Source: Billgrantia sulfidoxydans
GTDB taxonomy: Bacteria; Pseudomonadota; Gammaproteobacteria; Pseudomonadales; Halomonadaceae
Direction: 5' to 3'
Assembly (NCBI RefSeq): GCF_017868775.1
Contig: NZ_CP053381.1
Span: 2,790,001-2,854,000 of the forward strand
Length of the DNA stretch: 64,000 bases
The notes below the pieces were generated by a model, which saw only the letters and a program-made list of their open reading frames with translations, had not been told where the DNA came from and made no database searches. Of this stretch, positions 41,974-52,117 are shown in pieces (position 1 is the stretch's first letter; every line of letters starts with the position of its first letter). A program made the translations under genes and the position numbers.

Positions 41974-43226
41974 TTGGTGGCCCCCTGTCCGTTGATCCTG
42001 GGTTCGCGTCGCCCTGCCGATTCCCGCGGTGCGGTCGGGCTGGCGCGACGCATCGCCCGGCGGGTATCGATGTCCGCGCGCAGCAACAGGGCCACCATCG
42101 CCGCGCTCACCAGCAGGCTCGAACCACCGTAGCTGAGCAGCGGCAGGGTCAACCCCTTGGTCGGCAGCATGCCGGTGCTCACCGCGATGTTGATGAAGGC
42201 CTGGGCACCGATCACCAGGGCGATGCCGTAGCTGACATAGGCAGCAAAGGCCATGCCTGCCAGCTCGGCCCGCCGTCCTACCGCCAGCGCCCGCCAGATC
42301 AGCAGGGCGAACAGCCCCACCACGCCAATGGCACCGAACAGGCCGAGCTCCTCGGCCAGCACGGCAAAGACGAAATCGGTATGCGCCTCCGGCAGGTAGA
42401 ACAGCTTCTGCACGCTGTTGCCGAGCCCCATGCCCAGCCAGTGGCCCCGCCCGAAGGCGATCAGCGCCTGGGTGAGCTGGTAACCGCTGGCGAACTGGTC
42501 CGCCCAAGGGTCGGAGAAGCTGGTCAGACGCGCCAGCCGGTAGGGTTCGGCAATGGCCACATAGAAGCCGAGCAGGCCCACCGCCGCCAGGATGAAGACG
42601 AATCGCCCCCAGGGGGCCCCCGCCATCAGCAGCATGCCCATCACGCAAGCGGTCATCACCACGACCGCGCCGTAGTCCGGCTCCAGTATCAGCAGCACGG
42701 CGACGACGCCCATCACCAGCAGCGGACGCAGGAAGGCACCCCAGCGGCGGCGCACCTCGGGCAGGAAGCGCTCGAGGTAACCGGCGAGGTAGACGATCAT
42801 GCACAGCTTGGCCAGCTCCGATATCTGCAGGTTGAAGGGCAGCAGGGGAATCGACAGCCAGCGTCGGCTGCCGTTGACCTCGCGCCCGACCAGCAGAACC
42901 AGCAGCAACAGCACGATGCTGACCAGCAGCAGCAGTGGCCCGTTGGCACGCCACCAGGCGAGCGGCGAGCGCAGCGTCGCGGCGGCGGCCAGCAACGCCA
43001 TGGCCACGAACAGTGCATGGCGCTGACTGAAGTACCAGGGGTTGCCGGTGAGGCTGGCCGCCACTTCGGTGGATGCCGACGTGACCATGACCCAGCCGGT
43101 CAGGATCAGCGTCAGCGCGGCGAACAGCAGCCAGCCGTCGAACGGCTGGTCGCGGGTCGAGAGGCGCGCGCGAAGTCGGCGCAATCGAGCGAACCTGCCC
43201 GCGGATGGCGCCTTGGTCTTAGCCAT
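41970..43226 (-). CDS. ftsW: Septal peptidoglycan polymerase FtsW
   Basis: FtsW is the SEDS-family glycosyltransferase that polymerises lipid II at the septum with its partner FtsI. The 418-residue protein has a basic cytoplasmic N-terminus, then about ten membrane helices. SEDS features are LQISELAKLCMIVYLAGYL, LLILEPDYGAVVVM (containing the functional Asp), and the C-terminal GMLPTKGLTLPLLSYGGSS. ATG at 43226 overlaps the murD end by 8 bases; the frame upstream is a shadow of murD. Confidence 0.96.
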   Translation of the reverse strand: MAKTKAPSAGRFARLRRLRARLSTRDQPFDGWLLFAALTLILTGWVMVTSASTEVAASLTGNPWYFSQRHALFVAMALLAAAATLRSPLAWWRANGPLLLLVSIVLLLLVLLVGREVNGSRRWLSIPLLPFNLQISELAKLCMIVYLAGYLERFLPEVRRRWGAFLRPLLVMGVVAVLLILEPDYGAVVVMTACVMGMLLMAGAPWGRFVFILAAVGLLGFYVAIAEPYRLARLTSFSDPWADQFASGYQLTQALIAFGRGHWLGMGLGNSVQKLFYLPEAHTDFVFAVLAEELGLFGAIGVVGLFALLIWRALAVGRRAELAGMAFAAYVSYGIALVIGAQAFINIAVSTGMLPTKGLTLPLLSYGGSSLLVSAAMVALLLRADIDTRRAMRRASPTAPRESAGRREPRINGQGATK

Positions 43227-44598
43227 GCCCAGCCTCCTCAGCGATGCGTTGGACGTGGCGCCGGAATGCCTCGCCGCGGGCCTGGTAGTTGGCAAACTGA
43301 TCGAGGCTGGCACAGGCCGGCGAGAGCAGCACGCAGTCGCCCGGCTCGGCGATCGCCCGCGCGCGCCGCATGGCGGCCTCGAGATCGCCGACACGGGTCA
43401 CGGCCACGCTACCCTCCAGTGCCTCGGCGAGCCTGTCGGCGTCGGCGCCGAACAGAATCGCCTCGCGGCCAAACCGGCCCATGGGCTCGGCCAACGGTGC
43501 GAAATCCGCGCCCTTGCCCAGACCGCCCGCCAGCAGCACCAGCCGCCCCGACAGGGTCGGCCCCAGGCCGGCCAGGGCGGCCAGGGTCGCACCGACGTTG
43601 GTCCCCTTCGAATCGTTGATCCAGCGCACGCCGCCGAGCTCGGCAACCGACTCGCTGCGATGCGGCAGCCCCTTGAAGCGGCGCAGCACATCGTACATCG
43701 ACGCGAGGGGTAGCCCGAGGCGATTGCCCATGGCCAGCGCCGCCAGCGCATTGGCCTGGTTGTGACGTCCCGCCAGCCCCAGTTCGTCGGTCGCGATCAG
43801 GGGCTCGTCGCCGCGCATGAGCCAGTCGCGACCGTGGCGGCTGGCAATCCCCCATTCGCCGGCCTCGGGAGGCAGGGTGGTGAATCGGTCCATGGCAGGA
43901 AGCGGTGCCTCCGGCCAGGTCAGGCGGTCCTCGGCGTTGACCACGGCATGCCGCGCGCCGCGGAAAATGGCCAGCTTGGCCTTGCGGTAGCCCGCCATGT
44001 CGCCGTGCCGGTCGAGATGATCCTCGGACAGATTCAGAAAGGCCGCACTCTCGGCCCCCAGGCAGGGCGTGGTCTCGAGCTGGAAGCTGGAGAGCTCGAG
44101 CACGTAGAGCTCGGCTTCGGGCACGTCGGCAAGCAGGTCGAGGGCCGGTGTGCCCAGGTTGCCGCCGACGCCCACGCGCCGGCCGGCGGCGCGGGCCATC
44201 TCGCCGAGCAGGGTGGTGACGGTGGACTTGGCGTTGGAGCCGGTGATGGCGGCGATCGGCGCCCGCGCCGCGCGCACGAACAGGGCGATCTCGCCGACCA
44301 CCAGCGGTTCTCCGTCGGCGCGACGGCACTTCCCCACCTCGGCCAACCCTGGCGTCTGCGGGTCGACCCCGGGGCTCACCACGATCTCCGCGGCTTCGCT
44401 CATGTCGAGCGCGGTGAGCGGCCCGCAGTGAAGCACGACCCCAGGGTGAGCGGCACGGAAGTCCGCGAGGCCCGGCGGCACCTCACGCGTATCGGCGACC
44501 ATGAACGGCGTGCCCACCCGGGCCAGGTGCCGGCAGATCGCCCGGCCCGATACGCCGAGCCCGACCACCAGTGTCTCCCCCTTCGCCACCTTGGGCAT
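43219..44598 (-). CDS. murD: UDP-MurNAc-L-alanine-D-glutamate ligase MurD
   Basis: Adds D-glutamate to UDP-MurNAc-L-alanine. The 459-residue protein has LVVGLGVSGRAICRHLA near the N-terminus, the P-loop AITGSNAKSTVTTLLGEM (about 108-125; SNAKST replaces the common TNGKST), and LNLSEDHLDRHG. The C-terminal domain ends in LLSPACASLDQFANYQARG, diagnostic of MurD. ATG at 44598 has GAGGAGG close upstream. A variant P-loop with Ser and Ala is seen in several MurD proteins. Confidence 0.96.
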   Translation of the reverse strand: MPKVAKGETLVVGLGVSGRAICRHLARVGTPFMVADTREVPPGLADFRAAHPGVVLHCGPLTALDMSEAAEIVVSPGVDPQTPGLAEVGKCRRADGEPLVVGEIALFVRAARAPIAAITGSNAKSTVTTLLGEMARAAGRRVGVGGNLGTPALDLLADVPEAELYVLELSSFQLETTPCLGAESAAFLNLSEDHLDRHGDMAGYRKAKLAIFRGARHAVVNAEDRLTWPEAPLPAMDRFTTLPPEAGEWGIASRHGRDWLMRGDEPLIATDELGLAGRHNQANALAALAMGNRLGLPLASMYDVLRRFKGLPHRSESVAELGGVRWINDSKGTNVGATLAALAGLGPTLSGRLVLLAGGLGKGADFAPLAEPMGRFGREAILFGADADRLAEALEGSVAVTRVGDLEAAMRRARAIAEPGDCVLLSPACASLDQFANYQARGEAFRRHVQRIAEEAGHG

Positions 44599-44636
44599 TT
44601 CAGCCTCCTCGCGCAGTGGGATCGGCGCCACCCGGC

Positions 44637-45719
44637 TCAGCGTACCTTCAGCGTGGCCAGGCCGACCAGCACCAGCACCACGGTGATGATCCAGAAGCGC
44701 ACGATGACCCGCGGCTCCGGCCAGCCCTTGAGCTCATAGTGGTGATGCAGCGGCGCCATGCGGAAGATGCGCCGGCCGGTCAGCTTGTAGGAGCCGACCT
44801 GCAGGATCACCGAGATGGTCTCCAGCACGAAGATGCCGCCCATGACGAACAGCACGATCTCCTGGCGCACGATCACGGCGACCACGCCCAACGCCGCGCC
44901 CAGCGCCAGCGCGCCGACATCGCCCATGAAGACCTGCGCCGGATAGGTGTTGAACCACAGGAAGCCGAGCCCCGCGCCGGAAATGGTGGCACAGAACACC
45001 GCCAGCTCACCGGCACCGGTGATGTTGGGAATCTGCAGGTAGTTGGCGAACACCGCGTTGCCGCTGGCATAAGCAAACACCGCCAGCCCCATGGCGACCA
45101 TGACGGTGGGCATGATCGCCAGGCCGTCGAGGCCATCGGTGAGGTTGACGGCGTTGGAGCTGCCGACGATGACCAGGTAGGTGAGCACGACGTAGAACAC
45201 GCCCAGCGGCAGCACGATGTCCTTGAACAGCGGCACGATCAGGCTGGTCTCCACCGGGCTGGTGGCTGTCAGGTAGAGCATCAGCGCGGTGCCCAGGCCG
45301 ATCACCGACTGCCAGAAGTACTTCCAGCGCGCCGGCAAGCCACGGGGATTCTTCTCCACCACCTTGCGATAGTCGTCGACCCAACCGATCGCGCCGAACC
45401 CTAGCGTCACCACCAGCACGATCCACACGAAGCGGTTGGTCAAGTCGGCCCACAGCAGCGTGCCGACGGCAATCGACATCAGGATCATGGCGCCCCCCAT
45501 GGTCGGCGTGCCGGCCTTGGACAGGTGCGACTGCGGACCGTCGTCGCGCACCGCCTGGCCGATCTGCCGCTCGACCAGGCGGCGGATCATCCAAGGGCCC
45601 AGCCACAGGCACAGCAGCAGGGCCGTCATGGTGCCCAGGATCATGCGCAGGGTCAGGTAGTTGAAGACGTTGAAGGCGCTCTGGTACTGCGCCAGGAATT
45701 CAGCCAGAAAAAGCAGCAT
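44637..45719 (-). CDS. mraY: Phospho-N-acetylmuramoyl-pentapeptide transferase MraY
   Basis: MraY moves phospho-MurNAc-pentapeptide onto undecaprenyl phosphate to form lipid I. The 360-residue length equals E. coli. About ten helices are visible, with the conserved loops [13 protein letters not shown] (about residues 70-82), the catalytic [14 protein letters not shown] and [15 protein letters not shown], and [20 protein letters not shown] near the end (His triplet). It sits between murF and murD. ATG at 45719. Confidence 0.98.
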   Translation of the reverse strand: MLLFLAEFLAQYQSAFNVFNYLTLRMILGTMTALLLCLWLGPWMIRRLVERQIGQAVRDDGPQSHLSKAGTPTMGGAMILMSIAVGTLLWADLTNRFVWIVLVVTLGFGAIGWVDDYRKVVEKNPRGLPARWKYFWQSVIGLGTALMLYLTATSPVETSLIVPLFKDIVLPLGVFYVVLTYLVIVGSSNAVNLTDGLDGLAIMPTVMVAMGLAVFAYASGNAVFANYLQIPNITGAGELAVFCATISGAGLGFLWFNTYPAQVFMGDVGALALGAALGVVAVIVRQEIVLFVMGGIFVLETISVILQVGSYKLTGRRIFRMAPLHHHYELKGWPEPRVIVRFWIITVVLVLVGLATLKVR

Positions 45720-45728
45720 GTGTTGCGT

Positions 45729-47096
45729 TCACCTTGATGCGTCAGCTCGTAGCGCCGCCACCACCCGCTCCATGCCGGCGCTGCGCGACCCCTTGATCAG
45801 CACGCTGGCACCGGTGGGCAGATGGCCCAGGACATGGCGCGTCAGCGCCTCGTGATCGTTGAAATGATACCCGCCATCGCCGAAGGCCCGGCTCGCGGCC
45901 AGCGCCGGTTCGCCGCAGGTCAACAGCGCGTCGATCCCCAGCTCTCTCGCGCAGCGGCCGACTTCCGCGTGGAGCCGCTCCGACTCCTTCCCCAGTTCTC
46001 CCATGGCACCCAGCAGGCACCACCTGGGGCCGGGCAGCTCGGCCAGCAGCGCCAGAGCCGCCTTGACCGCTCCCGGATTGGCATTGTAGCTGTCGTCCAG
46101 CAGGCGGCACTCACGAATGCCCGGCAGCGGACTCAATCGCCCCGGCATCGGTGCCGCCGCCGCCAGCCCCGCCAGCAGCTGGCCGTCGTCAAGCCCCAGC
46201 GCCAGTGCCCCGGCGGCCGCCGCCAGCGCGTTGGCGACGCCGTGACGCCCGAGCAGCGCGAGTTGCACCCGGCCGACCCGACGGCCATCCGCGACAAGCG
46301 TGAAAGCATAGCGCCCCAGGGCGTCGCAGGCCAGCTCGGTGGCCCGCACGCGGCTCTGCTCGGCAAAACCGAAGTCCAGTACCTCCCGCGGCGCGGCCAG
46401 CCGCGCCCAGAGCGGAAAATAGACGTCGTCGCGGTTGAGCACCGCCACTCCGTCGCTGCCCAGGCCGCCGAGGATCTCGCCCTTGGCCTGGGCGATCTGG
46501 CCCATGCCGCCGAACTCGCCGACATGGGCGCCGGTGACGTTGGTGATGATGGCCACCTGCGGCTCGGCCAGGCCCACGGTCCAGGCGATCTCGCCGAGGT
46601 GATTGGCGCCCAGCTCGACCACCGCCTGGCGGTGCTCGGCGGTGAGCCCCAGCAGGGTCAGCGGTGCGCCGATGTCGTTGTTGAGATTGCCCAGCGTGGC
46701 CAGGGTCTTGCCACGCTGGCCGAGCAGCCGGGCCAGCAGCTCCTTGACGCTGGTCTTGCCGCTGTTGCCGGTCACCGCCACCAGCGGGCCACCCCAGGCG
46801 CGGCGCCGGGCACGTCCGAGCAGACCCAGCGCCAGCCGCGTGTCCGGCACCACCAGCTGCGGCAGCGAATCGTCGACACGCCGCTCGACCAATGCCGCCG
46901 CCGCCCCCGCTTCCCGCGCCTGGGCGATGAAATCGTGGGCATCGAAGCGCTCGCCGCGCAGCGCCACGAACAGGCTGCCCGGGACCAGACGACGCGTGTC
47001 GCTGACGATGTCGCTCAGGAGCACCTCGTGGCCGGGCGCGGCCACACCCAGCGCCTCGGCGACGGCAGCCAGGCTCTGCAGGCCGGATCCGCTCAT
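45729..47096 (-). CDS. murF: UDP-MurNAc-tripeptide D-alanyl-D-alanine ligase MurF
   Basis: Adds the D-Ala-D-Ala dipeptide made by Ddl to UDP-MurNAc-tripeptide. The 455-residue protein has DTRRLVPGSLFVALRGERFD (about residues 29-48), the P-loop VTGNSGKTSVKELLA, and LLDDSYNANPGAVKAAL in the C-terminal half. It overlaps murE by 4 bases at its start, ATG 47096, and is followed by mraY after 9 bases. Confidence 0.97.
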   Translation of the reverse strand: MSGSGLQSLAAVAEALGVAAPGHEVLLSDIVSDTRRLVPGSLFVALRGERFDAHDFIAQAREAGAAAALVERRVDDSLPQLVVPDTRLALGLLGRARRRAWGGPLVAVTGNSGKTSVKELLARLLGQRGKTLATLGNLNNDIGAPLTLLGLTAEHRQAVVELGANHLGEIAWTVGLAEPQVAIITNVTGAHVGEFGGMGQIAQAKGEILGGLGSDGVAVLNRDDVYFPLWARLAAPREVLDFGFAEQSRVRATELACDALGRYAFTLVADGRRVGRVQLALLGRHGVANALAAAAGALALGLDDGQLLAGLAAAAPMPGRLSPLPGIRECRLLDDSYNANPGAVKAALALLAELPGPRWCLLGAMGELGKESERLHAEVGRCARELGIDALLTCGEPALAASRAFGDGGYHFNDHEALTRHVLGHLPTGASVLIKGSRSAGMERVVAALRADASR

Positions 47097-48601
47097 GCCC
47101 CCTCCTCGCGACGCGCCAGCGCAGCATCGGCTTCGGCAAGATCGCTGAAGGCATGGCGTACGCCGTCGATTTCCTGATAGGGCTCGTGCCCCTTTCCGGC
47201 GATCAGCACCACATCATCGCTCCCCGCCTGGGCCAGGGTACGGGCAATGGCCTCGCGGCGCCCCGCGATGCTTTCGGTGCGCGGTGCGGCGGCCTCCGAC
47301 ACCCCGGCGAGGATCTGCGCGCGTATCTGCGCCGGGTCCTCGCTTCTCGGATTGTCGTCGGTCACCACCAGCCGATCGGCATGACGCTCGGCGGCAGCCG
47401 CCATCAGCGGGCGCTTGCCGCTGTCGCGGTCGCCGCCACAGCCGAACAGGCACCACAGCCGACCGTCGCCGGGCAGATGCTCGCGCAGCGCGACCAGCGC
47501 ATTCTCCAGCGCCTCGGGAGTGTGCGCATAGTCGACGATCACCGCCGGTCGGCCATGCCGTCCCACCCGCTGCATGCGTCCCGGTACCGGGGTCAATCGC
47601 GAAGCCGCCTCGAACAGCGCATCGAGCGGCTCCCCCAGGCCGTGCAGCGTGGCGATGGCCAGCAGGACGTTGTCGAGGTTGAAACGGCCCATCAGCGGCA
47701 GTTCGAGCGAACGCTCACCCTCGGGCGTGGCCACCAGGGCCAGCTGGCCGTCACGGCTGGGACGCCAGTCGATCACGCGCAGCGTCGCCGCCGGATCGTC
47801 GCCGACCGCCAGCACACGCACGCCTTCCGGCAACCCTGCCAGCATCAGGCGAGCCAGCGGGTCATCGGCGTTGACCACCGCGAGCGCCAGCTCGGAACGG
47901 CGAAACAGCCGCGCCTTGGCGGCAGCATAGGCCGCCATGCTGCCGTGATAGTCGAGGTGGTCGCGACTGAGGTTGGTGAATACCGCGGCGGTGACGTGGC
48001 AGCCATCGAGGCGCCCCTGCTCCAGGGCGTGTGAAGAGACCTCCATGGCCACTCGGTCGATGCCGCCCGCGGCCATCTCGCCGAGGGCCGCCTGCAGCGT
48101 CAGCGGGCCGGGCGTCGTCAGCCCCGAATCCTCCAACTGACCGGGGCGCCCCATCCCCAGCGTGCCGACAAGGCCCGCCGGGCGCCCCAGGGCCTCGCTC
48201 AGTTCGGCGACGTAGTGGGTCACGGAGCTCTTGCCGTTGGTCCCGGTCACGCCGACCAGCTCCAGCGCATCGGGCACCTCGAAGAGCAGCCGCCCCAGCT
48301 CGCCCAGACGCTGGCGCAGGAACGGCAGGCCGACGACCGGCTGCTCCCGCGCCGCATCGGGTAGCGTCTCGCCCGGCTCGAGGTGGTAGAGCACCTGGAC
48401 GGCGCCCGACTGCAGCGCCTCGGCCAGGTAGGAACGGCCGTCGCCGGTCACTCCCGGCACGGCGATGAACACGTCGCCCGGCGCGACCCGCCGACTGTCG
48501 AGCACCAGACGAACCGGCGCGACACCGGCAAAGCCCGGCATCGCCATGCCGGGCCAGCAGCGGCGTAGCGCCGCCTGGAGACGGGAAATACTTACCTGCA
48601 T
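47093..48601 (-). CDS. murE: UDP-MurNAc-L-Ala-D-Glu:meso-diaminopimelate ligase MurE
   Basis: Adds the third stem residue. The 502-residue protein has LDSRRVAPGDVFIAVPG, the P-loop GVTGTNGKSSVTHYVAEL (about 108-125), and the carbamylated-Lys region. The substrate-selecting motif reads TDDNPRSEDPAQI; the DNPR form is the accepted mark of meso-diaminopimelate rather than lysine. ATG at 48601 (MQVSISRLQ) is preferred over the longer frame to 48718, which overlaps ftsI. It overlaps murF by 4 bases. Confidence 0.97.
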   Translation of the reverse strand: MQVSISRLQAALRRCWPGMAMPGFAGVAPVRLVLDSRRVAPGDVFIAVPGVTGDGRSYLAEALQSGAVQVLYHLEPGETLPDAAREQPVVGLPFLRQRLGELGRLLFEVPDALELVGVTGTNGKSSVTHYVAELSEALGRPAGLVGTLGMGRPGQLEDSGLTTPGPLTLQAALGEMAAGGIDRVAMEVSSHALEQGRLDGCHVTAAVFTNLSRDHLDYHGSMAAYAAAKARLFRRSELALAVVNADDPLARLMLAGLPEGVRVLAVGDDPAATLRVIDWRPSRDGQLALVATPEGERSLELPLMGRFNLDNVLLAIATLHGLGEPLDALFEAASRLTPVPGRMQRVGRHGRPAVIVDYAHTPEALENALVALREHLPGDGRLWCLFGCGGDRDSGKRPLMAAAAERHADRLVVTDDNPRSEDPAQIRAQILAGVSEAAAPRTESIAGRREAIARTLAQAGSDDVVLIAGKGHEPYQEIDGVRHAFSDLAEADAALARREEGA

Positions 48602-48632
48602 CGACACACCTCTGTCGTGGAAACGGCAGGAA

Positions 48633-50342
48633 TCATCTAGCACGCTGGTCCGGCGGCACGTCGAGCAGCCGCAGGGCACTGCCCGTGACGCGCGAGAACA
48701 CCGGCGCCGCCACGGCACCGCCGTAGTACTCTCCCGCCCGGGGGTTGTCGATCATGACGATGGTGACGATACGCGGGTCGGAGACGGGAGCGATACCGGC
48801 AAACAGGCTGCGATAGGCGTTCTCCTCGTAGCCGCGTCCTGACGTCTTGCGTACTGTACCGGTCTTGCCGGCCACCCGGTAGCCCGGTACCGCCGCGCGC
48901 CTGCCGCCGGTGGTCGGCTGCACGGATTGCTCCATGATGCGTAATAGCTCGTGGGCCACCTGCGGGTCGATGGTCGGCGTTCCGGCAGGCGCCTCGTCCA
49001 GCTTCAGCAGCGAGGGAGCCATGCGCACGCCGCCATTGGCCAGCGCGGTATAGGCGCTGGCCAGTTGCAGCGCGGAGACCGACAGGCCGTAACCGTACGA
49101 CAGCGCCGCCCACTGGCTTCGCGACCAGCGCACCGGGGCCGGCATGTGCCCCACGGACTCGCCGGGAAAGCCGGTCTCGGAGCTCTGGCCGAAGCCGAGC
49201 CGACGGTAGAGGTCAGGGACCAGAGGGTCGTCGAGCTCCAGTACCAGCTTGGACATGCCGATATTCGACGACTTCTCGAGGATGCCGGCCAGGTCGAGCT
49301 CGCCGTAGTTGCGGATGTCGCGAATGGTGAAACGGTCGATGCGCATCCAGCCCGGCGAGGTGTCGACCACCACGTCGCTCGGGAATCGACCGCTCTCCAT
49401 GATCGCCGCCATGGCCAACGGCTTCATCACCGAGCCCGGCTCGAAGACGTCGACGATGGCCTGGTTGCGCAGGCCGCGCGGATCGATGCCGGCGCGATTG
49501 TTGGGATTGTAGGAGGGCTGGTTGGCCATGGCCAGCACCTCACCGGTGCGGGCATCCATCATCACCACGACACCACCCTCGGCCTCATGCTCGGCAACCG
49601 CCGCCTTGAGTTCACGGTAGGCCATGTACTGCAGGCGCTGATCGATGGACAGCGTCAGTTCACCGCCCGGCTGCGCCTCACGCAGGATCTCCAGGTCGCG
49701 CACCAGACGCCCGCGCCGGTCCTTGACCACGCGGCGCTGGCCCGGCGTGCCGGCCAGGTAGGGCTGGTAGGCCAGCTCGATGCCCTCCTGCCCCATGTCG
49801 TCGACGTTGGTCACGCCGAGCAACTGGGCGACCACCTCGCCGGCCGGGTAGTAGCGCTTGTACTCATGCTGGGCGTAGACCCCCGGTACCCGCAGGTCGA
49901 GCACCCGCTGGGCGGCCGCGGGCGTCAGCTGGCGGCGCAGGTACATGAACTCGCGCTCGCCGAAACGCTCCAGCCTGGCATCGAGGTCGTCCAGCGGCAT
50001 GCCCAGCGCCTGCGCCAGCATCAGCCGTCGAATGCGATCGTCGGGCACTTCCTGAGGGTTGGCCCACAGCGTCACGACCGGCGTGGAGACGGCCAGCGGC
50101 TCGCCGTTGCGATCGGTGATCATGCCGCGATGGGCCGTCAGCGATTCCGTGCGCAGGATACGCGCATCGCCCTGGCCCTGGAGGAAAGGCCGATCGAAGA
50201 CGTGCAGGGTCACGATGCGCCCCGCCAGCAACAGCAAGCCGAGGATCACCGCCCCCAGCACCACGCCATAGCGCAGCCCGCCCATTGGCGCCATGGGCGG
50301 CCGGCGACGCGGCGTCACGCCACTGCGTACCTCGGTACTCAT
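48633..50342 (-). CDS. ftsI: Penicillin-binding protein 3, septal transpeptidase FtsI
   Basis: FtsI cross-links septal peptidoglycan in complex with FtsW. The 569-residue protein has a cytoplasmic tail, a membrane helix (about residues 24-43), the pedestal start HRGMITDRNGEPLA, and the catalytic motifs in order: Ser304-x-x-Lys307 (EPGSVMKP), SSNIGMS, and KTGTVRK. ATG at 50342 overlaps the ftsL stop by 4 bases; the longer frame to 50462 runs through ftsL and is rejected. PBP2 (mrdA) lies at the opposite end of the window. Confidence 0.97.
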   Translation of the reverse strand: MSTEVRSGVTPRRRPPMAPMGGLRYGVVLGAVILGLLLLAGRIVTLHVFDRPFLQGQGDARILRTESLTAHRGMITDRNGEPLAVSTPVVTLWANPQEVPDDRIRRLMLAQALGMPLDDLDARLERFGEREFMYLRRQLTPAAAQRVLDLRVPGVYAQHEYKRYYPAGEVVAQLLGVTNVDDMGQEGIELAYQPYLAGTPGQRRVVKDRRGRLVRDLEILREAQPGGELTLSIDQRLQYMAYRELKAAVAEHEAEGGVVVMMDARTGEVLAMANQPSYNPNNRAGIDPRGLRNQAIVDVFEPGSVMKPLAMAAIMESGRFPSDVVVDTSPGWMRIDRFTIRDIRNYGELDLAGILEKSSNIGMSKLVLELDDPLVPDLYRRLGFGQSSETGFPGESVGHMPAPVRWSRSQWAALSYGYGLSVSALQLASAYTALANGGVRMAPSLLKLDEAPAGTPTIDPQVAHELLRIMEQSVQPTTGGRRAAVPGYRVAGKTGTVRKTSGRGYEENAYRSLFAGIAPVSDPRIVTIVMIDNPRAGEYYGGAVAAPVFSRVTGSALRLLDVPPDQRAR

Positions 50343-50668
50343 GGCCGTATGACCTCGACTTCGTCGACATCGGGGAGGCGCATCTCGAGCCGCTCGACGG
50401 CCAGGCGCTCGATGCGCGCCGGTGATGACCAGGCGCTCTCCTCGAGCAGCAGCTGGCTCCACTCCGTCTGCAGCTGATCGCGCTCACGCTCGAGCTGCTG
50501 CAGGCGCACGTACTGCATGCGGGTCTGGTGGCTGGCGTTGATCACCGCCGTGGCGTTGGCCAGGCAGGCCAGCAGCAGGCCAAGGACGAGCAGCAGGCGC
50601 CAGCTCGGCAGCCAGGCCGGACGCCTGGCGACGCGCAGCATTCGGGATGACAGCCGTCCTTGCGCCAT
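50339..50668 (-). CDS. ftsL: Cell division protein FtsL
   Basis: A small bitopic protein of the FtsQLB complex that activates FtsWI. The 109-residue protein has a basic N-terminal tail, a helix at about residues 22-42, then a periplasmic coiled coil (RLQQLERERDQLQTEWSQLL) and the IERLAVERLEMRLPD segment resembling the constriction control domain. ATG at 50668; it follows rsmH by 8 bases and overlaps ftsI by 4. Confidence 0.93.
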   Translation of the reverse strand: MAQGRLSSRMLRVARRPAWLPSWRLLLVLGLLLACLANATAVINASHQTRMQYVRLQQLERERDQLQTEWSQLLLEESAWSSPARIERLAVERLEMRLPDVDEVEVIRP

Positions 50669-50676
50669 GCCGTTCC

Positions 50677-51633
50677 TCAGGTCAGCTTGCGCGCAGCGCG
50701 CATCACCGCGCTGCGCGCGCGCGGGTTGGCCTCGACCTCGGCCGGCGTGGGGCGCTGCGCCTTGCCCAGCATCTCCAGGCGCCTGGCGAGCTGCGCCTCG
50801 CGCACCGGTATGCCGCGCGGCAGGTCGCTATCACCACGCACGTGGTGGCGAATGAAGCGCTTGACCCGGCGGTCCTCGAGGGAATGGAAGCTGATCACCA
50901 CCAGGTGGCCGCCCGGCGCCAGCGCCTCCAACGCGGCCTCCAGCGCCAGGTCCAACTGCTCGAGCTCGCCGTTGATGTGGATGCGCAGCGCCTGGAAGGC
51001 GCGCGTGGCGGGATGCTTGCCCTTCTCCCAGGCCGGATGGGCCACCTTGAGCACCTCGGCCAGGTCGCCGGTGCGCAGGAACGGTCTCTCGGCACGACGC
51101 GTCACGATGGCGCGCGCCAGGCGCCTGGCGAAGCGCTCCTCGCCGTAAATCTTGAACACCTGGGCGATATCGGCCTCACGGGCGCGCGCCAGCCACTCGG
51201 CAGCGCTCTCGCCCCGGGTCGGATCCATGCGCATGTCGAGCGGGCCGTCACGCAGGAAACTGAAGCCCCGCTCGGGGTCGTCCAGCTGCGGCGACGACAC
51301 GCCGATGTCGAGCAGTATGCCGGCCAGGCTGCCGTGCAGGCCTCGGCGTCGGGCGATCTCGTCCAGGTTGGCGAACTCCCCCTGCTCGATGGCGAAGCGC
51401 GGGTCGTCCAGCGTCTGCGCCTCGGCGATGGCATGAGGGTCACGGTCGATGGCCAGCAGGCAGCCCTCAGGGCTCAGCCGCTCGAGGATGGCACGCGAGT
51501 GACCGCCGCGGCCGAAGGTGCCGTCAAGATAGGTCCCACTGGGGTCGTGAACGAGCGCATCCACGGCGCCGTCCAGCAGCACGCTGGCATGACGAAAGCC
51601 ATGTCGGCTCGGTTCAGCGGCGGATGGCGGCAT
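50677..51633 (-). CDS. rsmH: 16S rRNA (cytosine1402-N4)-methyltransferase RsmH
   Basis: RsmH methylates N4 of C1402 in 16S rRNA; RsmI, encoded just upstream, methylates the 2'-O of the same nucleotide. The 318-residue protein has the SAM loop [14 protein letters not shown] (about residues 36-49), [18 protein letters not shown] and [18 protein letters not shown] at 51633 is chosen; the frame continues to 51747, into the RNase P RNA gene. It is the first protein gene of the division cluster. mraZ, usually before it, is missing. Confidence 0.97.
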   Translation of the reverse strand: MPPSAAEPSRHGFRHASVLLDGAVDALVHDPSGTYLDGTFGRGGHSRAILERLSPEGCLLAIDRDPHAIAEAQTLDDPRFAIEQGEFANLDEIARRRGLHGSLAGILLDIGVSSPQLDDPERGFSFLRDGPLDMRMDPTRGESAAEWLARAREADIAQVFKIYGEERFARRLARAIVTRRAERPFLRTGDLAEVLKVAHPAWEKGKHPATRAFQALRIHINGELEQLDLALEAALEALAPGGHLVVISFHSLEDRRVKRFIRHHVRGDSDLPRGIPVREAQLARRLEMLGKAQRPTPAEVEANPRARSAVMRAARKLT

Positions 51634-51703
51634 GCGCTTTCCCGGTGTCTCGAACTTGAATGAACGCACCGGCCTTGACCGGACGCGAAGGGTTTGATTC
51701 GGG

Positions 51704-52065
<362 letters not shown>

Positions 52066-52071
52066 AGCGCA

Positions 52072-52100
52072 AGAATACCAGCGCGCCCGAGGCCTCTCAA
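52072..52100 (-). promoter_or_regulatory. Promoter of rnpB
   Basis: On the minus strand TTGAGA (complement of 52095-52100) and TATTCT (complement of 52072-52077) are exactly 17 bases apart. The -10 ends 6 bases before the mature RNA 5' end at 52065, so transcription can begin at the mature terminus. Confidence 0.75.
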
Positions 52101-52117
52101 TGTCTTTCCACACCTTG

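Noticed and set aside
40885..42954. A 689-residue version of MurG
   Set aside because: The extra N-terminal part is the wrong frame of ftsW. The GTG at 41973 overlapping the ftsW stop gives a normal 362-residue MurG.
41958..43619. A 553-codon plus-strand open frame opposite ftsW and murD
   Set aside because: The translation is a Gln/His/Arg-rich low-complexity product, typical of the complement of membrane-protein codons.
48951..50477. A 508-codon plus-strand open frame opposite ftsI
   Set aside because: FtsI has all three catalytic motifs on the other strand; the plus-strand translation is His/Arg/Gln-rich without a recognisable fold.
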